Positions 9,401 through 16,888 of a DNA stretch of 64,000 nucleotides are shown here, piece after piece. The DNA is from an uncultured Paracoccaceae bacterium (GTDB taxonomy: Bacteria; Pseudomonadota; Alphaproteobacteria; Rhodobacterales; Rhodobacteraceae), in NCBI GenBank assembly GCA_938028765.1, contig CALIZF010000015.1, forward strand, positions 1 through 64,000. The letters are read 5' to 3'. Numbering within the stretch: the first letter of the stretch is position 1; the number at the start of each line of letters is the position of its first letter. Below the pieces are notes generated by a model. That model saw nothing but the letters and a program-made list of their open reading frames with translations, ran no database searches and was not told the DNA's origin. Position numbers and translations under genes: made by a program.

Positions 9401-9478
9401 CATCCGCTCGATGGCGTAATGCGTCTTGCCGGTGTTGGTCGGGCCCAGAACGGCGGTGACGCGCGCGGTCTCGCGCAT
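6410..9478 (-). CDS. SUV3-like superfamily 2 RNA helicase with Arg/Gln/Gly-rich tail
   Basis: A 1022-residue protein related to mitochondrial SUV3, the helicase of the RNA degradosome. Walker A is 'GPTNTGKTHYAIERM' near the N-terminus; motif II reads DEIQ ('FVAVDEIQLCADPERG'); motif V/VI are 'VATDAIGMGLNLDIRHVAF' and 'QIAGRAGRH'. The middle holds the SUV3 C-terminal helical domains. From about residue 770 the sequence becomes low-complexity: Ala/Pro, then dense Arg-Gly-Gln-Pro-Asp repeats, then a short motif 'DPDSPFAVLAALRDRF' at the very end. The tail probably binds RNA and the terminal motif is a likely partner-binding peptide (inference). A GGAGG lies 8 nt before the ATG. First gene of the helicase-S4 pair. 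Confidence 0.93.
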   Translation of the reverse strand: MRETARVTAVLGPTNTGKTHYAIERMLAHRTGVIGLPLRLLAREVYDRIVAARGPSVVALVTGEERIVPDRTAYWVCTTEAMPQEIGADFVAVDEIQLCADPERGHVFTDRLLRARGLHETLLLGSDTMRAAIAALVPGVTFITRPRLSALTWSGSKKLSRMPARSAIVGFSVENVYAIAELIRRQKGGCAVVMGALSPRTRNAQVALYQNGDVDYLVATDAIGMGLNLDIRHVAFSSTAKFDGRRMRALTPQELAQIAGRAGRHTAPGTFGVTGEARPLDEETIEAIEGHRFLPVRKLHWRNAALEFGSVDRLIASLEHQTTNDWLTRARDGDDLMALKALADTAEVRDALSGPAQVRLLWDVCRIPDFRGISAQEHAGLLARIFGFLKDGNPIPDDWLARNIARIDRADGDIDAISKRVAYIRTWTYIAQRRGWTGDETHWREETRAVEDRLSDALHARLTQRFVDRRTSVLMRRLKMKESLVAEVNPEGEVTVEGEFVGRLNGFRFQIDKAAGPEGLRTLRQAAAEALRPELALRADRFYNAPDTEFDYTEQGGLMWGTVAVGKLVKGADALRPAVEAFVDEDAGEAVADKVRRRLQHFIDRKVAALFEPLHALARDETLTGLARGVAFRLVEAMGVLPRDRVAEDVKALDQDARGMLRKHGIRFGQYTIFLPALLKPAPTRLRMVLWSLWHGLDEFPESPPPGLVTIPNLPEVPAGHYTLAGYHPAGSRAIRIDMLERLADMIRAKDSRAGFEAAPEMLSITGLSLVQFADLMAGLGYRAEQGERPKARAETAPPAAAPAEAGPGDHTQPAGAAAEASQPVEGHETAASGEPAPNPSAPVALETFFTFTWAPRPRGGERRRDPARDGQGQRDRQPEGQRQGQRQGQPRGDRGPRREGQQPDRPHRDGQPADGRPRDGNRRPQDQADRPPRAGRPAAAPGTTGAADAAGEGDRAARGGQARGDHARGVHAKGGQGKGGGQGKGARRSADPVRVEARPPREGKIDPDSPFAVLAALRDRF

Positions 9479-9508
9479 GGGGGCGCCCTCCAGGCGGCGC
9501 GGCGGGGG

Positions 9509-10114
9509 TCAGAGGCTCTGCCCCTCGGTTTCGCGCATCAGCCGTTCCAGCCGTTCGCGGATGCTGTCAAGATGCGGATGGATCGCCAGCGCCGCGCGAT
9601 AGGCCCTGACCGCCTGCGGCTTCAGCCCGGTCTCCTCGAGGATGAAGCCGAGGCCCGACAGCGCGCCCCAATGGCTCGGGTTCAGTTCGAGCGTGCGCGC
9701 GATGTCGTCCAGCGACGGGCCGTAGAGGCCCGCATTGAAATAGGCGGTGGCGCGCGCGTTCCAGCCTTCCGCGAAATCCGGAGCATGGTCCACCAGCGCC
9801 GTCAGATGCGCGATGGCCGCCTCGTGGTCCCCGTCGCGCATCGCCTGACGGCCGCGTTGCAGCAGCAGGTCCATCGACGGCGAACCCGACCGCGACCATG
9901 CCCGCAGGATCTCGCGTTCGGTTCGCCGCCAGGCCTTGTGTTCGGGATCGGCCAGAAGCGCCAGCAGCGCCGGCACGTCGTCGGGCGCAGGCAGGGCCGC
10001 CTCGGGGCCGCCTGCCGGCGGCACCAGTTGCGCCAGCGCTGCCCCACCGGTCAGCGCCGCCGCCGCCGCAATTGCCGCCACGACAGGGTTGAGGAACAGT
10101 CGCCGCAGTTTCAT
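9509..10114 (-). CDS. Exported tetratricopeptide-repeat protein
   Basis: A 201-residue protein with an N-terminal signal-like segment (residues 1-29, 'PVVAAIAAAAALTGGAALAQ') and about three TPR units between residues ~85 and 185 ('DHEAAIAHLTALVDHAPDFA', 'AYFNAGLYGPSLDDIARTLE'). It is probably periplasmic and probably a protein-interaction scaffold; no enzymatic motif is present. It lies 30 bp upstream of the helicase gene on the same strand, so it may be cotranscribed, but a functional link is not evident. Confidence 0.88.
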   Translation of the reverse strand: MKLRRLFLNPVVAAIAAAAALTGGAALAQLVPPAGGPEAALPAPDDVPALLALLADPEHKAWRRTEREILRAWSRSGSPSMDLLLQRGRQAMRDGDHEAAIAHLTALVDHAPDFAEGWNARATAYFNAGLYGPSLDDIARTLELNPSHWGALSGLGFILEETGLKPQAVRAYRAALAIHPHLDSIRERLERLMRETEGQSL

Positions 10115-10182
10115 AACTCGCGGGATACTAGAGGCGCCGCCGGGAAAAGCGAGGGCCCCGCGGTCACGATTGGAGGATCGGA

Positions 10183-10470
10183 ATGAGCGACGTGATCGAG
10201 GCCGCAGTGGCGGCGATGCAGGCGAAGGTGCAGGGCGGGTTCGACGGCGTGGCGAAGTTCGTCATCGAGGGCGAAGGCGCGATCATGCTGGACAGGAACG
10301 GGGTGCGCGCGGGCGACGAGGAGGCGGACGTGACCCTGACCGCCAGCGCCGATACCTTCCGCGCCATCCTCGACGGCGACATGAACCCGACGATGGCGTT
10401 CATGACCGGCAAGCTGTCGGTGGACGGCAACATGGGCCTGGCGATGAAGCTGGGTTCGGTCCTCGGTTGA
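10183..10470 (+). CDS. SCP2 sterol-carrier-domain protein
   Basis: A 95-residue protein made up of a single SCP2 domain ('GFDGVAKFVIEGEGAIMLD', then 'TFRAILDGDMNPTMAFMTGK' and 'DGNMGLAMKLGSVL'). The fold binds acyl chains or acyl-CoA in a hydrophobic tunnel; bacterial stand-alone versions have no fixed function. GGAGG lies 6 nt before the ATG. Its TGA overlaps the TTG start of the following hydrolase gene (TTGA), which implies translational coupling and a joint role in lipid handling. Confidence 0.92.
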   Translation: MSDVIEAAVAAMQAKVQGGFDGVAKFVIEGEGAIMLDRNGVRAGDEEADVTLTASADTFRAILDGDMNPTMAFMTGKLSVDGNMGLAMKLGSVLG

Positions 10471-11420
10471 CGTCGGGGGACACGGCGGCACCCTGCCTCG
10501 CGGCACCGCCCGACGCGCCCGAGGGCGGCCGCGCGCTGTGGCTGCGCACCGAGGACGGGGTGCGGATCCGCGCGGTCCTGTGGCCGCGCCCGGGCGCCCG
10601 CGGCACCGTCCTGATGCTGCCCGGCCGCACCGAACACGCCGAGAAATACGCCCGCGCCGCGGCCGACCTGGCCCGGCACGGCTATGCCTCGGCTGCGGTG
10701 GACTGGCGCGGGCAGGGGCTGGCCGACCGGCCGCTGCCCGACCGGCGCAAGGGCCATGTCGGCAGCTTCGCCGAATACCAGCGCGATCTTGCCGCCTTCG
10801 CCGCCGCGGCCGATGCCGCGGAGCTGCCCGGTCCGCGGTTCATGCTGGCCCATTCCATGGGGGGCGCGATCGGGCTGCGGGCGCTGACGCGGGGCTTTCC
10901 GGTGCGCGCGGTGGCCTTCAGCGCGCCGATGTGGGGCATCAAGGTGCCCGGCAACGCCGCGCGGTTCTGGGAATGGATCGCCGCCATCGTCGCCCAGGCC
11001 GGCGCGCGCAGCCGCTATGTGCCGCCGCCGCTGGCGACCGGTCCGGTCTGCTATGCGGCCAGCGCGCCGTTCGCCGGCAACACGCTGACGTCGGACCGCG
11101 AGGGCTTCGCCTGGATGCAGGCGCAGCTGCGTGCTACGCCCGAGCTTCAGCTGGGCGGCCCCACCTTCGGCTGGCTCGCCGCCGCGATGGCCGAATGCCG
11201 CGCCCTCGACCGCATGCCGTCGCCCGGTCTTCCCTGCGTAACCGCGCTCGGCACGCGCGAGCGGGTCGTGGATCAGGCCGCCGTGCGGCGGCGGATGGCG
11301 CGCTGGCCGCGCGGCAGCCTGATCGCGATCGAGGGCGCCGAACACGAGGTGCTGATGGAAGGTCCGGCGGCGCGCGGCCGGTTCATCGCCGCCGCCGCCG
11401 CCCTGTTCGCCGATGCCTGA
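10467..11420 (+). CDS. Alpha/beta hydrolase, lysophospholipase-like
   Basis: A 317-residue Hydrolase_4/PldB-type protein. The nucleophile elbow is AHSMGG (the GxSxG equivalent), preceded by the strand 'GPRFMLAHSM'; 'HGYASAAVDWRGQGLADRP' is the oxyanion-side motif of monoglyceride lipase/lysophospholipase L2 proteins; the catalytic His is in 'EGAEHEVLME'. No ATG fits: the TTG at 10467 overlaps the stop of the SCP2 gene and is the most likely start, since the domain begins about 35 residues later. Together with the SCP2 gene it suggests cleavage or turnover of acyl esters; the substrate cannot be read from the sequence. Confidence 0.9.
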   Translation: MTSGDTAAPCLAAPPDAPEGGRALWLRTEDGVRIRAVLWPRPGARGTVLMLPGRTEHAEKYARAAADLARHGYASAAVDWRGQGLADRPLPDRRKGHVGSFAEYQRDLAAFAAAADAAELPGPRFMLAHSMGGAIGLRALTRGFPVRAVAFSAPMWGIKVPGNAARFWEWIAAIVAQAGARSRYVPPPLATGPVCYAASAPFAGNTLTSDREGFAWMQAQLRATPELQLGGPTFGWLAAAMAECRALDRMPSPGLPCVTALGTRERVVDQAAVRRRMARWPRGSLIAIEGAEHEVLMEGPAARGRFIAAAAALFADA

Positions 11421-11471
11421 GGCATCGGCAGGGCATCCCGCACCGTCGCCGCCGGCGTGACGTGACGTTTC

Positions 11472-11489
11472 GTTTACGCCCGCGTCAAC
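11472..11489. promoter_or_regulatory. Candidate operator of the MerR-type regulator
   Basis: GTTTACG-cccg-CGTCAAC is an 18-bp inverted repeat with one mismatch (6 of 7 pairs), located 62 bp before the MerR ATG and upstream of the whole beta-oxidation run. MerR-family regulators of fatty- and branched-chain-acid catabolism bind such dyads, often overlapping their own promoter. Assignment is inference. Confidence 0.45.
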
Positions 11490-11551
11490 TCATCTTGTAG
11501 GATCAGGGTGCAGCACGCAGGTGCGCTGCATGGGCTGCACCAGATACGACG

Positions 11552-11962
11552 ATGACCGCCGACACCAAGAGTGACCTGATGACCATCCGCGCGATGTGCG
11601 ACGCCTTCGCGGTGACGCCGCGCGCGCTGCGTTTCTACGAGGCGAAGGAGCTGCTTTTCCCGATCCGCATCGGGCAAAAGCGGCTTTATACCCGCCGCGA
11701 CCGGGCGCGGCTGACGCTGATCCTGCGCGGCAAGCGGTTCGGCTTCAGCCTCGAGGACATCCGGCAGCTGCTGGACCTCTACGACCACGACGAGCGCCAC
11801 GAGACCCAGCTGCGCGCCGCCTGCAACGCGGCCCGGCTGCGGCTTGCGCAGATGGAGGCGCAGCGCGCTGACCTCGACGCGGCGATCGAAGAGCTGAAGG
11901 GGCACCTCGCCCGGGGCGAGGCGATGCTGGCCTCGATGGCGACCCGGCCGGCGGCCGAGTGA
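11552..11962 (+). CDS. MerR-family regulator, likely controlling beta-oxidation
   Basis: A 136-residue MerR-type protein: N-terminal winged HTH ('[20 protein letters not shown]' then '[19 protein letters not shown]') and a C-terminal dimerisation coiled coil. There are no Cys residues in a metal-binding C-terminal loop, so it is not a metal sensor. Its position immediately upstream of an acyl-CoA dehydrogenase/thiolase/FadJ run matches the LiuR-type MerR regulators of fatty-acid and branched-chain catabolism, which respond to acyl-CoA-type effectors. A second in-frame ATG at 11579 is possible; neither start has a strong ribosome-binding site. Confidence 0.9.
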   Translation: MTADTKSDLMTIRAMCDAFAVTPRALRFYEAKELLFPIRIGQKRLYTRRDRARLTLILRGKRFGFSLEDIRQLLDLYDHDERHETQLRAACNAARLRLAQMEAQRADLDAAIEELKGHLARGEAMLASMATRPAAE

Positions 11963-12044
11963 CCGACACGCGCCGCGCCGCCGCAGGCCGGCGCGGCCGT
12001 CCACCGACGAACGCGCCCGGAGCGGCGCGACATGGGAGAGAGAG

Positions 12045-13820
12045 ATGCCGACCTATACCCCGCCCTTGAAGGACATGCAGTTCCTGCTGCACGATCTGCT
12101 CAGGATCACCGCCAGCGACGTGCCGGGCTATGCCGATCTCGACCCGTCCTTCACCGGGGCAATCCTCGAGGAGGCGGGCAAGCTTGCGGCAGAGGTCCTT
12201 GCCCCACTGAACGCGGTGGGCGACCGGCAGGGCTGCCGGCTGGAAAACGGCGTGGTCTACACCCCCGACGGCTTCAAGGGCGCCTTCGGAAAGCTCAAGG
12301 ACGGCGGCTGGAACGGCCTTGACTTGCCCCAGGAATTCGGCGGCCAGGGCCTGCCCTACGTCATGGGCACAGCCGTGGGCGAGATGATGGTGTCGGCCAA
12401 CATGGCCTTCAACATGTATCAGGGCCTGACGCACGGGGCGATCAGCACGATCCTTGCGCATGGGTCGGACGAGCAGAAGGCGACCTACCTGCCGAAGATG
12501 GTCTCGCTCGACTGGACCGGGACGATGAACCTGACCGAGCCGCATTGCGGCACCGACCTCGGCATGATCCGCACCCGGGCGGAACCACAGGCGGACGGCA
12601 GCTACGCCATCACCGGGCAGAAGATCTTCATCTCGGCCGGCGAGCACGACCTGGCCGAGAACATCATCCACCTCGTCCTTGCCAAGGCCCCCGGCGGCGG
12701 CGAGGGGACGAAGGGCATCAGCCTCTTCATCGTGCCGAAGTTCCTCGTGAACGCTGACGGCAGCCTCGGCCGCCGCAACGCGGTCGCCTGCGGCAAGATC
12801 GAGCACAAGATGGGCATCCACGGCAACGCCACCTGCGTGATGAACTACGACGGCGCGACCGGCTTTCTCGTGGGCGACCTCCACAGGGGCATGCGCGCGA
12901 TGTTTACGATGATGAACGAGGCGCGGCTGGGGGTGGGCCTGCAGGGCTATGCCCAGGCCGAGGCGGCCTACCAGAACGCGCTTGCCTACGCGAAGGACCG
13001 GCTCCAGGGCCGCGACGTGACCGGGGCGAAGAACCCGAACGGGCCGGCCGATCCGCTGATCGTGCACCCCGACATCCGCCGCAACCTGATGGATCAGAAG
13101 AGCTTCGTCGAAGGCGCCCGCGCCTTCGTGTTCTGGGGCGCGCATCTGATCGACCGCAGCCACCGCACGGGCGACACCGCAGCCGAGGGGCTGATCTCGC
13201 TGATGACCCCGGTCATCAAGGGGTTCCTGACCGACAAGGGCTTCGAGATGACGGTGGCGGCCCAGCAGGTCTTCGGCGGTCACGGCTACATCGAGGAATG
13301 GGGCATGTCGCAGTTCGCCCGCGACGCCCGCATCGCCATGATCTACGAAGGCGCGAACGGCATCCAGGCGCTCGACCTCGTGGGCCGCAAGCTTGCCTCG
13401 GACGGCGGCCGGCACGTCATGGCCTTCTTCGAGATGGTGAAGGCCGAGGTGAAGGCGCACGACGGCGACGCGCGCATGGCGGGCTTTGCCGAGCCGCTGA
13501 AGGCCGCATCGAAGCAGCTTCAGCAGGCGGGCATGTTCTTCATGCAGCACGGCATGAAGAACCCCAACGCCGCGCTCTCGGGCTCTTACGACTTCATGCA
13601 TCTGATGGGCCACGTCTGCCTCGGCCTGATGTGGACGCGCATGGCGAAGGCCGCCTACACGGCACTTGACGCCGGCGCGGCCGACCGCGAGTTCCTGCAG
13701 GCCAAGATCGCCACGGGGCGCTACTACATGGCGCGGCACCTGCCGGCCTGCGCGATGCACCTCGCGCGGATCGAAACCGGGGCCGAGCCGGTCATGGCGC
13801 TGGACGCGGCGGCGTTCTGA
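12045..13820 (+). CDS. Acyl-CoA dehydrogenase (long form with extra C-terminal domain)
   Basis: A 591-residue FAD enzyme introducing the 2,3 double bond of acyl-CoA. After an N-terminal extension come the ACAD N domain, the middle beta domain with '[20 protein letters not shown]', and the helical C domain with '[20 protein letters not shown]' and '[18 protein letters not shown]'. An additional ~120-residue C-terminal domain, seen in the FadE5-like long ACADs, closes the protein. A GAGAGAGA purine run precedes the ATG. First enzyme of the beta-oxidation run; donates electrons to ETF. The chain-length range cannot be read, but long-ACAD paralogues usually take medium to long acyl groups. Confidence 0.95.
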   Translation: MPTYTPPLKDMQFLLHDLLRITASDVPGYADLDPSFTGAILEEAGKLAAEVLAPLNAVGDRQGCRLENGVVYTPDGFKGAFGKLKDGGWNGLDLPQEFGGQGLPYVMGTAVGEMMVSANMAFNMYQGLTHGAISTILAHGSDEQKATYLPKMVSLDWTGTMNLTEPHCGTDLGMIRTRAEPQADGSYAITGQKIFISAGEHDLAENIIHLVLAKAPGGGEGTKGISLFIVPKFLVNADGSLGRRNAVACGKIEHKMGIHGNATCVMNYDGATGFLVGDLHRGMRAMFTMMNEARLGVGLQGYAQAEAAYQNALAYAKDRLQGRDVTGAKNPNGPADPLIVHPDIRRNLMDQKSFVEGARAFVFWGAHLIDRSHRTGDTAAEGLISLMTPVIKGFLTDKGFEMTVAAQQVFGGHGYIEEWGMSQFARDARIAMIYEGANGIQALDLVGRKLASDGGRHVMAFFEMVKAEVKAHDGDARMAGFAEPLKAASKQLQQAGMFFMQHGMKNPNAALSGSYDFMHLMGHVCLGLMWTRMAKAAYTALDAGAADREFLQAKIATGRYYMARHLPACAMHLARIETGAEPVMALDAAAF

Positions 13821-13828
13821 GCGCATCG

Positions 13829-13850
13829 GCGCGCCCCCGCCGGGGCGCGC
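13829..13850 (+). other. Intercistronic hairpin
   Basis: Nine perfect base pairs (GCGCGCCCC/GGGGCGCGC) with a 4-nt loop immediately follow the long ACAD stop codon. Without a T tract and inside an apparent operon, it more likely stabilises the upstream message or causes partial attenuation than ends transcription. Confidence 0.4.
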
Positions 13851-13870
13851 GCTCGTCAGGGGAGGGGACG

Positions 13871-14083
13871 ATGCCGAAACGCTTCCGTCTGACGCGCCGC
13901 TTTCCGGTCGCCATGACCGAGGACGGCTACCGCCGCCTGCGGCGCTTCGCTGCCGAGGCCGGCCTCGACGAGGGCGAGGCGCTGTCGTTCCTCTTCGAGC
14001 ACTTCGACAGCGTGACCGACCACGACGCCCTGACGCACCGGCTGCGGCTGTTCAACGCCGCGCTGGACGACCGGAAGAAATAG
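13871..14083 (+). CDS. Small RHH-like protein inside the beta-oxidation operon
   Basis: A 70-residue basic protein with a good ribosome-binding site (GGGAGGGG before the ATG), ending 9 nt before the next ACAD gene. The segment 'RFPVAMTEDGYRRLRRFAAE' followed by 'EGEALSFLFEHF' reads as a short beta strand and two helices, the pattern of a ribbon-helix-helix domain. I do not recognise a named family. It could be a DNA-binding cofactor of the operon or an accessory protein of the dehydrogenases. Codon use matches its neighbours, and its placement within the operon argues that it is real. Confidence 0.75.
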   Translation: MPKRFRLTRRFPVAMTEDGYRRLRRFAAEAGLDEGEALSFLFEHFDSVTDHDALTHRLRLFNAALDDRKK

Positions 14084-14092
14084 GGAGGAACC

Positions 14093-15247
14093 ATGGGCTT
14101 TCCGATGCTGCGCTCGGCCTGGATGACGGACGAGCACGCGATGCTTGAACAGATGACCCACGACTTCATCGAGAAGGAGTGGGTGCCCCATCTGCCCCGC
14201 TGGCGCAAACAGGGCGAGATGGACCGCTCGACGTGGCAGCAGGCCGGCGCGCTCGGCCTGCTCTGCCCCTCGGTGCCCGAGGAATTCGGCGGCGCCGGCG
14301 GCGACTTCGGCCACGAGGCGGTGATCCTGATGGAGGCGGCGCGCGCCAACCTCGCCTCCTGGGGGCACGGGATCCATTCGGCGATCGTCGCCCACTACAT
14401 CCTCCACTACGGCACCGCCGAGCAGAAGGCCCGCTGGCTGCCGCGGATGGTGACGGGCGAGCTCGTCGGCGCGCTGGCCATGACCGAACCCTCGGGCGGG
14501 TCCGACGTGCAGGCGATCCGGACGCGCGCGATCCGCGACGGCAACGTCTATCGCCTGACGGGATCCAAGACCTTCATCACGAACGGCCAGCACGCCAACC
14601 TGATCATCGTCGCCGCCAAGACCGACCCGACGCAGCGCGCCAGAGGCACCTCGCTGGTCGTTGTCGAGACCGACGGTGCCGAAGGGTTCCGCCGCGGCCG
14701 CAAGCTCGAGAAGATCGGGATGAAGGCGGCCGACACCTCCGAACTTTTCTTCGACAACGTGCCGGTGCCGCCCGAGAACCTCCTCGGCGGCGTCGAGGGC
14801 CAGGGCTTCTACCAGATGATGCAGCAACTGCCGCAGGAACGGCTGACGATCGGCTGCGCTGCGGTCGGCGCGATCGAGGGCGCGGTCGCCCGCACGATCG
14901 CCTACTGCAAGGCGCGCGAGGCCTTCGGCAAGCCGATCATCGACTTCCAGAACACCCGCTTCAAGCTCGCCGAGTGCAAGACGAACGCGGTCGTCGCCCG
15001 CAGCTTCCTCGACGCCTGCATCAGCGCGCACCTCAAGGGCGCGCTGACGGCCGAGATGGGGGCGATGTGCAAGTACTGGCTGTCGGACCTGCAGTGCCAG
15101 GTGCTGGACGAATGCCTGCAGCTGCACGGCGGCTACGGCTTCATGCAGGAATATGCGGTGGCCGAAATGTGGACCGACGCCCGTGTGCAGCGCATCTACG
15201 GCGGCACCAACGAGATCATGAAGGAAATCATCGGGCGGGGCCTCTGA
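14093..15247 (+). CDS. Acyl-CoA dehydrogenase
   Basis: A 384-residue standard-length ACAD. The middle domain shows '[20 protein letters not shown]' (flavin and substrate contacts); the C domain has '[20 protein letters not shown]' and '[18 protein letters not shown]', the usual C-terminal signature. GGAGG sits 6 nt before the ATG. It shares the operon with the longer ACAD, presumably covering a different chain length or a branched substrate. The 420-bp gap after it holds inverted repeats rather than a gene, so the downstream thiolase may have its own promoter. Confidence 0.95.
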   Translation: MGFPMLRSAWMTDEHAMLEQMTHDFIEKEWVPHLPRWRKQGEMDRSTWQQAGALGLLCPSVPEEFGGAGGDFGHEAVILMEAARANLASWGHGIHSAIVAHYILHYGTAEQKARWLPRMVTGELVGALAMTEPSGGSDVQAIRTRAIRDGNVYRLTGSKTFITNGQHANLIIVAAKTDPTQRARGTSLVVVETDGAEGFRRGRKLEKIGMKAADTSELFFDNVPVPPENLLGGVEGQGFYQMMQQLPQERLTIGCAAVGAIEGAVARTIAYCKAREAFGKPIIDFQNTRFKLAECKTNAVVARSFLDACISAHLKGALTAEMGAMCKYWLSDLQCQVLDECLQLHGGYGFMQEYAVAEMWTDARVQRIYGGTNEIMKEIIGRGL

Positions 15248-15272
15248 TGCGCTCCGCAGGCCTGCGCGAACA

Positions 15273-15319
15273 CCCCGGGGCGCTGCCCCGGACCCCGGAG
15301 TATTTCGGACAAGATGAAG
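15273..15319 (+). repeat. Extragenic palindromic repeat, copy 1 (REP/BIME-like)
   Basis: A 47-bp element matching the reverse complement of 15524-15570 at 44 positions, the first 33 without mismatch. It contains its own hairpin, CCGGGGC-GCT-GCCCCGG (15275-15291), followed by an AGTATTT and a conserved ACAAG-TGAAG end. Similar GC-rich elements are known to be scattered between genes in Rhodobacterales. Confidence 0.85.
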
Positions 15320-15329
15320 TGTTGGTGCT

Positions 15330-15383
15330 GCATGGGGGGCCGGCGCGGCATGGGGGACCGGCGGGGCATGACGAATCGGCGCG
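15330..15383 (+). repeat. Three tandem 18-bp units
   Basis: Three consecutive 18-bp units each begin GCATG and hold a CGGCG core (15330-15347, 15348-15365, 15366-15383). Units 1 and 2 differ at two positions; unit 3 has diverged further. The array lies directly inside the left arm of the inverted repeat pair. Confidence 0.7.
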
Positions 15384-15488
15384 GACCCCACCCCGCGGGG
15401 GCTTCGAACCAGGCCGGGGGCAGGGTCACTTCACCTTGTGCGGCCATCGGCTCTCCAGCCTGTACCGCGCGGTCACGATAGGCGCGGA

Positions 15489-15511
15489 GCGGTTAACGAA
15501 AGGTTATCCGC
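15489..15511. repeat. Small inverted repeat, near-match to a CtrA box
   Basis: GCGGTTAAC-GAAAG-GTTATCCGC forms a 9-bp stem with one mismatch. It can also be read as TTAA-N7-TTAT, one base off the CtrA consensus TTAA-N7-TTAA. It is about 155 bp before the thiolase start, so it could be a regulator site for that gene; both readings are weak. Confidence 0.35.
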
Positions 15512-15523
15512 TGACCGCGCCCT

Positions 15524-15570
15524 CTTCACCTTGTCGCAAATACTCCGGGGTCCGGGGCAGCGCCCCGGGG
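15524..15570 (-). repeat. Extragenic palindromic repeat, copy 2 (REP/BIME-like)
   Basis: Reverse-complement partner of 15273-15319, with 204 bp between the two. Each arm also folds on itself. The pair ends about 100 bp before the thiolase start. Confidence 0.85.
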
Positions 15571-15666
15571 CTCGGAGCACACGCATCGGTGGCGACCGCG
15601 GACTGCCGATTCGACACGACACCGGCGCGCCCCATCGCGCGCCCATCCGCCTGAACGGAGGAACCC

Positions 15667-16878
15667 ATGACCGAAGCCTATCTCTACGATGCCTGCCGCA
15701 CCCCGCGCGGCAAGGGCAAGGCCGACGGCGCGCTGCACGAGGTGTCGGCGCCGCGCCTGTCGGCGACGGTCCTGAACGCGCTGAAGCACCGCAACGACCT
15801 CGACACCCGCGCGATCGAGGACGTGATCTGGGGCAATGTCACCCAGGTGGCAGAACAGGGCGCCTGCCTTGCGCGCACTGCGGTGCTGGCGTCCGAGTTT
15901 GACGAAAGCGTGCCGGGCCTGTCGATCAACCGCTTCTGCGCCTCGGGGCTCGAGGCGGTGAATCTCGCGGCCAACCAGGTGAAGGGCGGGGCGGGCATGG
16001 CCTATGTTGCCGGCGGGGTCGAGTGCATGTCCCGCGTGCCGATGGGGTCGGACGGCGGCGCGATCGCGGTCGATCCCTCGATCGCCATCGCGAAATACTT
16101 CGTTCCGCAGGGGATTTCGGCCGACATCATCGCCACCGAATTCGGCTTCACCCGCGACCAGGCCGATGCGCTGGCAGTCGAAAGCCAGAAACGCGCAGCC
16201 GAGGCCTGGGCGGACGGCCGGTTCGCGCGGTCGATCGTGCCGGTCCGGGACGTGAACGGGATCGAGATCCTCGGGCACGACGAATACATGCGCCCTGGTA
16301 CCGACATGCAGAGCCTCGGGAGCCTCAAGCCCAGTTTCAAGGACATGGGCGAGGTCATGCCGGGCTTCGACCGGATCGCCATCATGAAGTATCCGCATCT
16401 CGAGCGGATCGAGCACATCCACCATGCCGGCAACTCGTCCGGCATCGTGGACGGGGCGGCTGCGGTCCTTGTCGGCAACCGGGCCTTCGGCGAGAAATAC
16501 GGGCTGCGCCCGCGCGCCCGCATCCGCGCTACGGCCAAGATCGGCACCGATCCGACGATCATGCTGACCGGCCCCGTGCCGGTGACCGAGAAAATCCTGC
16601 GCGACAGCGGCATGACGATCGGCGACATCGACCTGTTCGAGGTGAACGAGGCCTTTGCCGCGGTCGTCCTGCGGTTCATGCAGGCCTTCGACGTCGATCC
16701 CGCGCGGGTGAACGTCAACGGCGGCGCGATCGCCATGGGGCACCCTCTGGGCGCCACGGGGGCGATCATCCTCGGCACGCTGCTCGACGAGCTGGAGCGG
16801 CGGGGCCTCGGCACGGGGCTTGCCACGCTGTGCATCGGCTCGGGCATGGGCGCCGCCACGATCATCGAGCGGGTGTGA
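15667..16878 (+). CDS. fadA: Acetyl-CoA C-acyltransferase (beta-ketothiolase)
   Basis: A 403-residue thiolase, the last step of beta-oxidation. Catalytic residues are visible: Cys91 in 'SINRFCASGLEAVNLAA', the NEAFA motif in 'DLFEVNEAFAAVVL', His in 'GGAIAMGHPLGATGAI', and the second Cys in 'TLCIGSGMGAATI'. GGAGG lies 6 nt before the ATG. It lies 10 bp upstream of the multifunctional enzyme gene, the pair forming a FadA/FadJ-type trifunctional complex. A biosynthetic acetoacetyl-CoA thiolase (PhaA) is a less likely alternative given that partner. Confidence 0.93.
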   Translation: MTEAYLYDACRTPRGKGKADGALHEVSAPRLSATVLNALKHRNDLDTRAIEDVIWGNVTQVAEQGACLARTAVLASEFDESVPGLSINRFCASGLEAVNLAANQVKGGAGMAYVAGGVECMSRVPMGSDGGAIAVDPSIAIAKYFVPQGISADIIATEFGFTRDQADALAVESQKRAAEAWADGRFARSIVPVRDVNGIEILGHDEYMRPGTDMQSLGSLKPSFKDMGEVMPGFDRIAIMKYPHLERIEHIHHAGNSSGIVDGAAAVLVGNRAFGEKYGLRPRARIRATAKIGTDPTIMLTGPVPVTEKILRDSGMTIGDIDLFEVNEAFAAVVLRFMQAFDVDPARVNVNGGAIAMGHPLGATGAIILGTLLDELERRGLGTGLATLCIGSGMGAATIIERV

Positions 16879-16888
16879 GGGACAGACG

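Larger units (their letters stand above)
15248..15666. other. Repeat-rich intergenic region without a gene
   Basis: This 419-bp gap interrupts the beta-oxidation run. It contains a pair of 47-bp inverted repeats, three tandem 18-bp units and a smaller inverted repeat, each listed separately. No open frame here has a plausible start, ribosome-binding site or recognisable protein. Confidence 0.8.

Noticed and set aside
7634-10186. 850-residue open frame on the plus strand antisense to the helicase gene
   Set aside because: It is a GC-driven shadow frame: no domain, composition typical of antisense frames, and the opposite strand encodes a clear helicase.
15330-15383. Possible CRISPR-like array
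   Set aside because: Units are directly tandem without spacers, only three copies, and no cas gene is present.
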